Assembly: GCA_020443945.1 (NCBI GenBank)
Contig: JAIZWN010000759.1
Span: 1-18,910, forward strand
Reading direction: 5' to 3'
DNA from: Candidatus Thiosymbion ectosymbiont of Robbea hypermnestra
GTDB lineage: Bacteria > Pseudomonadota > Gammaproteobacteria > Chromatiales > Chromatiaceae
Length of the DNA: 18,910 bases
The notes below the pieces were generated by a model, which had not been told where the DNA came from, did not search any database, and was given only the letters and a program-made list of their open reading frames with translations. Positions 8,307 through 14,955 of this stretch are shown piece after piece. Numbering within the stretch: position 1 is the stretch's first letter; every line of letters begins with the position of its first letter. Made by a program: the position numbers and the translations under genes.

Positions 8307-9463
8307 CGACGCAGCTCTTCGTAGGAATGGATGAGGGTCCCGGTGGGATCGCCGGTAGCCACGAAGGCGAAGGGATCGATGGTCAGAAAGGGTCGCCAAT
8401 AGGTCCGGTAGGCCTGCTCCTGGGAGTATGGACGTTCAGGAATATGTTCACGAAACCTGGAGTCGATGGGTGTCGGAATGGTTCGAAGGAGTTCGTCTTG
8501 AAGAGACCGGTTTCCTTGCGTGTATCGGATATGGATGAGATTGGCGCCGCCGTTATGGGGCACGAAACCGTAGCTCGAGACCGGGGTACACCACACCCGA
8601 CGTCGGTGCCTCTTCCGCAGGGAACTGCCGCGTCTGCTGAACTGGTCCAGGGCGTTGCCGACAGCGGACAGATGGTTATCGAAGGCGTGTCGCATCGCCT
8701 CCCATGCCGCCGTGCGCGTGGCGAGCCGCTGATAGGCGTTGCGGCCGTAGCGGACGCCGAGCTTCTCGTACATGGTCAGGCAGACCACCAGGCTGTGGAT
8801 CCGTCGGTTTTCCAGGAATTCATGAAAGAACTGGTTCAGCTCCTGCTCTTGCTGGGAATCGACCCAGCCGACGATGGGGAGGCAGATCAAAACCGTTTCG
8901 CACTTATTCAGGGCATCCTCCAACATCTTGCGGCACTCTTGGTAGCCCAGGTCGAGCCTTGCTTCGCTGTGGCTGCGTTTGATCAGGAGTCCGCCCGAGC
9001 CCTCGAAGGTAAGGAATCTCGTGTCATAACGGGATGATGATCCCCGACCGGCATGGGCGGTCAGGTGCAGATCGAATTCCGGCAGGAAGCAATCGCCGGT
9101 CTGGGTCGATTCGAGCTTGAGCCCGCGGGAATAAGCATCCGCGAGCGAGTCATCGAGATCGCGGAACGCATCGTTTTTTATACCGAACGAGGCCGTATAC
9201 CGTTTTGCGTAGGAGTGGCTCTTGGCATCGATACAGCGTTGCAGCGAGGTCAAGAGCTGGGTCTTGCCGGCGGCCACGGGGCCGATGACCATGCACCGGC
9301 TGACCGTCGGTTGCGTCTCCTGGTCGGCGCGGCGCCGGCGCCACCAGCCCGATGTCTTCGATTTGGTTTTTTTCCCCCGTGCATCCGGTTCGGTGGGATC
9401 CGACGTAGCCTCCGACGGACCCTTGTCCTCGGTTTTTGCGGAGTCGTCTTGGTCTGGGTTCAT
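8303..9463 (-). CDS. TRAFAC-like P-loop GTPase of a putative conflict system
   Basis: This is a 386-residue protein. A charged low-complexity N-terminus (1-50, with GWWRRRR at 39-45) precedes a P-loop, GPVAAGKT at 61-68. A G3-like segment RFLTFEGSGG (149-158) stands where DxxG is expected. After the strand VLICLPI (191-197) comes SLVVCLTMYEKLG (224-236) at the place of the NKxD specificity motif. TPVSSYGF (293-300) fits a G5 loop, as in the double-GTPase (DO-GTPase) families. No membrane helix is visible. I chose the ATG at 9463 because GGAGA sits five bases upstream; an upstream ATG at 9544 lacks a good site. The stop overlaps the start of the GAP1-like gene. The G3 and G4 motifs are degenerate, so GTP specificity is inferred; an ATPase is possible. 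Confidence 0.6.
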   Translation of the reverse strand: MNPDQDDSAKTEDKGPSEATSDPTEPDARGKKTKSKTSGWWRRRRADQETQPTVSRCMVIGPVAAGKTQLLTSLQRCIDAKSHSYAKRYTASFGIKNDAFRDLDDSLADAYSRGLKLESTQTGDCFLPEFDLHLTAHAGRGSSSRYDTRFLTFEGSGGLLIKRSHSEARLDLGYQECRKMLEDALNKCETVLICLPIVGWVDSQQEQELNQFFHEFLENRRIHSLVVCLTMYEKLGVRYGRNAYQRLATRTAAWEAMRHAFDNHLSAVGNALDQFSRRGSSLRKRHRRRVWCTPVSSYGFVPHNGGANLIHIRYTQGNRSLQDELLRTIPTPIDSRFREHIPERPYSQEQAYRTYWRPFLTIDPFAFVATGDPTGTLIHSYEELRR

Positions 9464-9732
9464 GGGATTCTCCGCGCGATTGCGATAGGTTAGATAGTAC
9501 GGATGCTCTCGACGACCGATAACATCAAGCGAGCAAATTCCCACGGAAAGGTTAGCCGCAAATCAACACCAATGGACCAAGAATCGTCGATGAGGACAAA
9601 CTGATTGCGATCGATTTGCGTTGATTCGCGTGTATTTGCGGCAAAAGCGGCAAAAACGGAATTTCCATTTGGTATTGTAGCCGCACTCTAACCGTGGTAG
9701 GAATCGACACTGCCGTGAGGATTGGGGGGCCG
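9464..9732. other. Divergent intergenic region between the two transcription units
   Basis: The region lies between the GTPase operon (minus) and the three-gene unit (plus) and must hold both promoters. It is AT-richer than the genes around it. The palindromic repeat at 9555-9642 occupies its middle. The hexamers ggttag (9550-9555) and ctaacc (9688-9693) are inverted copies bracketing the central part. I could not assign promoter boxes with confidence. Confidence 0.6.
9555..9642. repeat. Palindromic gcaaat-type intergenic repeat
   Basis: GCCGCAAATCAACAC (9555-9569) pairs imperfectly with GTGTATTTGCGGC (9630-9642). The interior has further variants of gattgcg, gatttgcg and ttgattcgcg. It lies in the divergent promoter region, so it may affect regulation of both units, but it looks like a dispersed genomic repeat and not a dedicated operator. 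Confidence 0.55.
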
Positions 9733-12345
9733 ATGGGTCGGGGATTGGGGATGGATGAGATACCGGAATGCATCTGGGACGTAGCGCATGGCTTGGTCGT
9801 GCTGTATCGTCGGAGCGATCGGGCGCCAGGGTCGCAAGGGTCGTCCGACGGGTTTCCGTTGGTGATCGAGCTGGCCGATGGTGGGGAGGCCTACTACGCC
9901 GGCGAGCTTCCCGCCGACCGTAGGGTCTGGGTGGTCAAGGCGCCGCAAGAGGGGCCATTCAGGCTGCTATTTTATCCACCGGGCTCACCCAGGCGGCTCG
10001 CTGGCGAACCCATTGCGGCGGTCCGGTTCGATGACCAATTGCGGTCCGACCCGGACCGACCGGTCGGGATGCAATATCGGCTTGGGGTCTGGTTGTTTCC
10101 TTCGGTAGCCGGTTCCGGTGGCCAACGGCGACCCGAGCCGGAAGAGATTCCGTTGGAGGTTGGCGAGACCATCGCGGAGGGTCTCGAACATCATGGTTGG
10201 CAACACGGTGACCCGGACGGGCTGGCGGTGTATCGCCTGGACGGTGATGCATTGGACGCCCCGCGGGGCCCCGCGGTTCAACCGTTCCGCCATCTGGCCG
10301 ATAAGATCGACGTCTCCTTCACCCTGGTCCCGGACGACATCGAGGCGCCCGAGGATTTGGTGATTCTGGCGGACTTCGACCAGCTCTCCGTGCCGGCCAT
10401 TGTCATCGACCTGACCGCCTTCGGTGACGCCGCCGAGGCGGAGCGGGAGAATTTCCACTTCATCCACCGTCCCCATGATCCCGGTATCGTGCCGAAATAC
10501 ATTCACGGTCTGGATATGGAGATCCTGGACCATGAAGACCGGCGCTATCTGTGCTGGCCCTGCGATGAGGCTTGTCACCTGGATTACCTTGGCGTCTACC
10601 ATGCCGGCGGCAGGATTCTGCGGCCCCAGGGTGACGGGAACGCCGGGGTCCGACTGGTGAGCCACGAGCGGCTGGAATCCACGAACGCCTTGATTGGCAT
10701 GTTCTACGGTGATGCCTACCGGCTGTGGCCGATGCACGAGATTGACCTGAATGTGCTCAGAGAGCGAGCGGGCGTCGATAGCCTGGCCACGGCAGGGTCG
10801 GAGATCCGACTCAATACCGCATGGGCCGGGATCGAGGAGCGCTGGGCCAATATAGACCTGGCGGGCGCCGATGATGCGACCGCCTTTACACTGATGGCCT
10901 ATGCCGAATTCCTGGAGCAGCTGGCGAAGGCCACGGAAGTTCGGGAGAATGCCGGGCTGCCGGGACTGATGGATCGGAACGGCATCCCTTATCGCCGGTT
11001 CACGGCGTTCGCGCGGCGTCCCGATCTCTTCTATGCCCTGGTGGCGGAGCCGAAGCTGGCCCCAGTCCTGCGGAATGGCCGGTTGCGGGCGGACATCCTG
11101 ATGGACAAGAAGCAGTGGTCGCCGACGGCGTCCCTGGCCGCGGCGCTGGAGCCCGACGACGTCGCGCTCGCGGCTTGGGTCGATGCCGAATCGCCGGCCG
11201 TGCAGCGCGCCTTGTGGTTGTTCATGCTGGCCGGCGGCGAGATCTCCGTCTGGCGTGACCTGGCGATACCACTGGAGGCGACGGACGGCGGGTTCGACCC
11301 GCTGGTGTCACGCCTGCGCGAGGCTCGGACCGAGCCGCTGGAGGGGTTCGTGGCGCCCACCGCGGAGGATCTGGGATTGGATACCCGAATCCTGGACGGG
11401 CCGCCCCGTACCTTCCCGGATGCCATGACTCGCGGCGAGGTGATCGCCAAGGCGAAGGATGCGCTGGATTCGGAGCTCGCGGCCGTAAACGAGGCGTTGC
11501 CTGGCGATCTCGAGGAATTGCGCCTCGATCGAGGGCAACTCACCGAGGCATTCGCCACGGCTTCGGATCACTCCGGAGTCCCCGCCCTGGACAATCTGAA
11601 ACAGCGGGTAATGGTGTATTGCGCCCCTCTCGGGGCTGCCGCTTCGGAGCTGGTCCCGCTACTGATGGAGTTGAAGACCCGGATAGTGCTGTGGGGATTG
11701 GCCGAAGTGCTGGGGGGAATTGTCGAACATGGCGAAGGTGCGGAGGCTACCGACAAGGACGGCCCCGTAGTACCGCCGCCACCGAGCGATCCCGATGAGC
11801 CCGCCACCGATAGCCCGCGGGTGACCGATCCGGCGGTTATGATGCACTGGTTGTCGGGGGTACTCGAACATAAGGCGTTCGACTATCCGCCGCGGGTCCT
11901 CGATCCCGATGGAGAAGACCTCGATAGGCTGCGCGCGGAGGTCGAGGGTCTGCTGGAAGACGTGGAGGATTTCTGGGAACTATTCGATAACGCAGATTCT
12001 CAGCCGCTTCCGCGCTGGACCGGAACGCGCGCCGATGATAGCGCGCGGATGGATGCGGTATTGGACCGGTCATGCCGGCAGGCCCGGCGCGACCTCGACG
12101 CAATGGATACGGAAACCGATGCGGAGCGGCAGGCGATTGCGGGGTTGTTGGCGCGGATCGAGCGAATCCGATCCTATCTCGTGGCGGATGCCCTGTGGGA
12201 GAGGACGAAGGAACGCATCCGCCAGGCCGTGGCCGACAACCCCGATCCGGAATTACGGGCACTTGGCGAGCGTATGCGTACCGCCGGGTCGGAGCACTGG
12301 GAGGGGTTGGCGGCGGCGCTCGACGACCTGCTCGCGACCCCCTGA
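9733..12345 (+). CDS. Unrecognised 870-residue soluble protein, first gene of the vWA-containing unit
   Basis: I do not recognise the family. No signal peptide or membrane helix is seen, so it is probably cytosolic. The first 100 residues look beta-rich (GLVVLYRR, FPLVIELADG, VWVVKAP, FRLLFYPPG). A cluster C274-x2-C277-x3-C281-H282 could bind metal or simply be structural. The middle and C-terminal parts are helical and acidic. A proline-rich linker (VVPPPPSDPDEP, from about 678) separates off a last helical domain of some 190 residues. The start is uncertain: I use the ATG at 9733, but the ATG at 9751 (MDEIPECIWDV) and GTGs at 9694 and 9715 are possible, and none has a strong ribosome binding site. 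It is read divergently from the GTPase operon and in the same direction as the coiled-coil and vWA genes, which suggests it is a cytosolic part of the same system. Confidence 0.8.
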   Translation: MGRGLGMDEIPECIWDVAHGLVVLYRRSDRAPGSQGSSDGFPLVIELADGGEAYYAGELPADRRVWVVKAPQEGPFRLLFYPPGSPRRLAGEPIAAVRFDDQLRSDPDRPVGMQYRLGVWLFPSVAGSGGQRRPEPEEIPLEVGETIAEGLEHHGWQHGDPDGLAVYRLDGDALDAPRGPAVQPFRHLADKIDVSFTLVPDDIEAPEDLVILADFDQLSVPAIVIDLTAFGDAAEAERENFHFIHRPHDPGIVPKYIHGLDMEILDHEDRRYLCWPCDEACHLDYLGVYHAGGRILRPQGDGNAGVRLVSHERLESTNALIGMFYGDAYRLWPMHEIDLNVLRERAGVDSLATAGSEIRLNTAWAGIEERWANIDLAGADDATAFTLMAYAEFLEQLAKATEVRENAGLPGLMDRNGIPYRRFTAFARRPDLFYALVAEPKLAPVLRNGRLRADILMDKKQWSPTASLAAALEPDDVALAAWVDAESPAVQRALWLFMLAGGEISVWRDLAIPLEATDGGFDPLVSRLREARTEPLEGFVAPTAEDLGLDTRILDGPPRTFPDAMTRGEVIAKAKDALDSELAAVNEALPGDLEELRLDRGQLTEAFATASDHSGVPALDNLKQRVMVYCAPLGAAASELVPLLMELKTRIVLWGLAEVLGGIVEHGEGAEATDKDGPVVPPPPSDPDEPATDSPRVTDPAVMMHWLSGVLEHKAFDYPPRVLDPDGEDLDRLRAEVEGLLEDVEDFWELFDNADSQPLPRWTGTRADDSARMDAVLDRSCRQARRDLDAMDTETDAERQAIAGLLARIERIRSYLVADALWERTKERIRQAVADNPDPELRALGERMRTAGSEHWEGLAAALDDLLATP

Positions 12346-12591
12346 TCCGCTTGCCGAAACAAAAGCCCGGATTTGCGGCGCAAGGCGGCCCATACGGGTC
12401 GCGGCGAACGATTGAATTGTGACGACATATACTGCCACACGGCACAATTTGAACTTTTGAGTTTCCCCCTCACCCCCGCCCTCTCCCGGAGGGAGAGGGA
12501 GTGAGATGCGCGGATTGTACCGTGTGGCGGTATAACCCCCGGACGGCCGCTCCCGGCAACGGTCGTCATCGACAAGAAAAGGATTCCGGTC
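12346..12591. other. Intergenic gap holding a MITE-like element
   Basis: This 246-base gap separates two genes that otherwise look like one unit. Most of it is explained by the inverted-repeat element at 12428-12534. The last bases give the next gene its ribosome binding site (AAGGA, eight bases before the ATG). No gene is supported within it. Confidence 0.65.
12428..12534. mobile_element. MITE-like element with 21-bp terminal inverted repeats
   Basis: The left end (12428-12448, beginning TATACTGCCACACGG) and the right end (12514-12534, ending CCGTGTGGCGGTATA) are inverted copies with two mismatches over 21 bases. Each end also folds alone (TGCC-ACAC-GGCA and TACCG-TGTGG-CGGTA). The interior carries the hairpin CTCTCCC-GGA-GGGAGAG, inside a ccctcac...gtgag context typical of a common intergenic repeat in gammaproteobacteria. 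The element is 107 bases with no coding capacity. No target duplication is obvious. It may be a miniature element or a composite of two repeats. Confidence 0.6.
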
Positions 12592-14913
12592 ATGGCAAAG
12601 CGCGGCATCTGGCGTGAAATGTGGCAGCAGGCGGTGACCTCGCCCTATCTGATGCTGCTGTTCGTCTCCAGCATCCTGCTCTCTCTCGCGTCCTTCTACA
12701 CGACCTACGAAGGCATCACCCCGTTCGTTCGGTTTGCGATCGTCGCCCTGTTCATCACTACCGCGATTCAATCCCTGCTGTTCGTGGTCTCCTGGCGCCT
12801 GGGCTTCATGTTCGCCGGCAAGGAGGACATCGCGCGAGTGGACATCGGCGTCTTCGTGGTTTGCTTCCTGCTGTCGGTCTTCTTCTCGTTCAACAGCCTG
12901 TTCAATATGATCTTTGTCGAGGAACGTCAACAGCAGGCGAGTCTTGGTCGGACCCGCGACGGGGCCACCGCGGTGGTCGACAACGTGGGACAACGGCTCA
13001 AGGGTGACCGCGCCCGGCTCGTCGAGGCTCTGCGCGCAAGCGATGACTATGCGACCTGGCGTCGGGATGTGTTGGCGATTGCCGACACCGCCCAACGCGT
13101 TGGCCCGAGGCTTCGGAAGAAGGTCGCTCAGCAGCAGGTACGGAGGCGGGAAGAGTACGAGCGCAAGGCGGAAGCGGCACGTGATCTGGTGGCCCGTAAG
13201 GGGACCATGGAGGAAGAGATCGCCACCTTGGAGCAGGAGCTCGAGGCCCTTGAATCCTCGCCGCCGGACGGCAACCTCGAGGAGCCGCGGCGTCAGGTGC
13301 GGGAGCTGGAGCTGAGGATCTCCGCCAAGGAAGCGGAGCTGGATGCCGAGATGCAGGGTATTGCCGAAAGCGGAAGGTCCGGTCGAGGTCCCAAATGGCG
13401 CAAAAAGGACAAAGAGCGGCGGATACTGGTGAACCGCCGGGAAAAGCTGGAGGAAGAGATCCGGATCCGGACCCAACAGATCGAGGATTACGAGCAGCGA
13501 CAACGGGAGTTGTCCGAGACCCTGCTCAAGACCAAGGAGCTGTACGCCAACATCGATACCGAGATCGAACGCCGGCGGGCCGTAGCCAAAGCGGCGCGGG
13601 AGGCGCTGGAAAATTTCGGCTCGGGCGGCGTCGCCGGAACGGTACAGGCCCTGCGCGAGTATCCGAACCGCTTCGAGGAACGCTCGGACGTCGGCCAACT
13701 GGAGCAGGCGGAGGATCTATGCACCCAGTTGGCGGACGAGATGGAGGCCCTGGAGATCAATCTGGGGGGTAGATCTTGCGATCGCGGCCCGATCATGGAC
13801 AAGGTCGCGCCAATCGTCGAGACGAACCGGGCGCTCGCTGCTCTCGACCGGCAATGTCTCGGGGCCGATGCCCCCGCCCTGCACGAGCTGGATTTCGCCA
13901 AGGCGCTGGCGGCGGCGCGCCAGTGCCTGGATCTGTCCAGACTGCCTTATCGCCAGGTGCAGGATCTGCGCGAGGAGTTGGATCGCCTGGAACGTGAGGA
14001 GGGACCGAACGCCTCGGAATTCACCAGGACCACAAACGCCCTCTTTGCGGGCGAGAAGGACGGTTACCTGGCGTTGGTCCTGGCGATAGCGATGGACTTG
14101 CTGGTCCTGTTCACTGGCTTGATCGGGGCCAAGAGCGCTACCGCCACCTTCGCTATTCGGGTGTTGGAGGTCGAGCGGCAAGACGACCCCGAGGTTGCCA
14201 CGATCAAGACCTTGCTCAAATATCTCGACCCCTTCGATCAAAAGATCGATGGCGTCCGGTACGAGGCCAAGATCGACCTGGACAGGATCCCGGACCCGCG
14301 CATCCGCGATTCGATCGGCTCGCTGCTGGTTCGCAATCGAAGCACCGGTCTGGTACTGGTATCGCCGGAGAATCCGGAACGCTACTTTCTGCGCTACGGC
14401 GCCCAAGAGCAGCTGGAGACTCAGCTCGAGAAGCGCCGGCAGACTACGGGAGAGCCGGTCTCCAGGGCAGCGACCGGGCAGCGTCGATACTCTTCGGCCG
14501 ATACGAACTCCCAGGCGCGGAAACGTGGGCGGCAGACGCCCGGTCGATCGCCCTTCTACGACCCGGGGGAGCGATCTTTGGACCATCATGATCCCCGGTG
14601 GACAATGGGAACCGGCCCTGCCGTAACGGGGATCGGGACCGGTGGCGCAAGGGCCGCCGAACCGACCGTGGCGTCATCGGCATTCGATCCCTATACCGGC
14701 AAGTCCGAGACCGGCCTCGAAGGAGCGGAGCCGGACGTGCGGCCGGGTCTCGATGAAGCACCGGCCGCTCCGGTCGCCGCCGAGCCCGACCGGGAGGAGG
14801 CGCCGACGCCCTCCACCGAATCGGAAAGCGGGAAATCCGACGAAAACCTCGAACTGGCCTACGGATTCCTGAGCGAAAACGAGCCGGGAAAACCGGCGTC
14901 CGGAGATTCTTAA
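12592..14913 (+). CDS. Four-helix inner-membrane protein with large periplasmic coiled coil
   Basis: This 773-residue protein is of no family I recognise. Three N-terminal membrane helices lie at about 19-38 (LMLLFVSSILLSLASF), 45-67 and 83-105. A long charged coiled-coil region follows at about 110-370 and a shorter helical part to 485. A fourth membrane helix lies at about 490-512 (LALVLAIAMDLLVLFTGLIG). Positive residues at the N-terminus and in the second loop put the N-terminus in the cytosol and the coiled coil in the periplasm. C377, C396, C422 and C445 lie there and could form disulfides. The C-terminal 260 residues would be cytosolic: a small folded part (DPRIRDSIGSLLVRN, ERYFLRYG), then a Pro/Glu-rich disordered tail. 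AAGGA lies eight bases before the ATG. The vWA gene follows 42 bases after the stop, so the two are probably co-transcribed. Envelope-spanning scaffold or sensor is an inference from topology. Confidence 0.8.
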   Translation: MAKRGIWREMWQQAVTSPYLMLLFVSSILLSLASFYTTYEGITPFVRFAIVALFITTAIQSLLFVVSWRLGFMFAGKEDIARVDIGVFVVCFLLSVFFSFNSLFNMIFVEERQQQASLGRTRDGATAVVDNVGQRLKGDRARLVEALRASDDYATWRRDVLAIADTAQRVGPRLRKKVAQQQVRRREEYERKAEAARDLVARKGTMEEEIATLEQELEALESSPPDGNLEEPRRQVRELELRISAKEAELDAEMQGIAESGRSGRGPKWRKKDKERRILVNRREKLEEEIRIRTQQIEDYEQRQRELSETLLKTKELYANIDTEIERRRAVAKAAREALENFGSGGVAGTVQALREYPNRFEERSDVGQLEQAEDLCTQLADEMEALEINLGGRSCDRGPIMDKVAPIVETNRALAALDRQCLGADAPALHELDFAKALAAARQCLDLSRLPYRQVQDLREELDRLEREEGPNASEFTRTTNALFAGEKDGYLALVLAIAMDLLVLFTGLIGAKSATATFAIRVLEVERQDDPEVATIKTLLKYLDPFDQKIDGVRYEAKIDLDRIPDPRIRDSIGSLLVRNRSTGLVLVSPENPERYFLRYGAQEQLETQLEKRRQTTGEPVSRAATGQRRYSSADTNSQARKRGRQTPGRSPFYDPGERSLDHHDPRWTMGTGPAVTGIGTGGARAAEPTVASSAFDPYTGKSETGLEGAEPDVRPGLDEAPAAPVAAEPDREEAPTPSTESESGKSDENLELAYGFLSENEPGKPASGDS

Positions 14914-14955
14914 TAGAGATGGAACGCCGGTAGCGTCCGAATCCCGTCGAGTTCG

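Noticed and set aside
12253..13698. 481-codon open frame on the minus strand
   Set aside because: It runs antisense through the coiled-coil gene and across the MITE-like element, and shows no domain. The plus-strand gene has a ribosome binding site and clear membrane helices.
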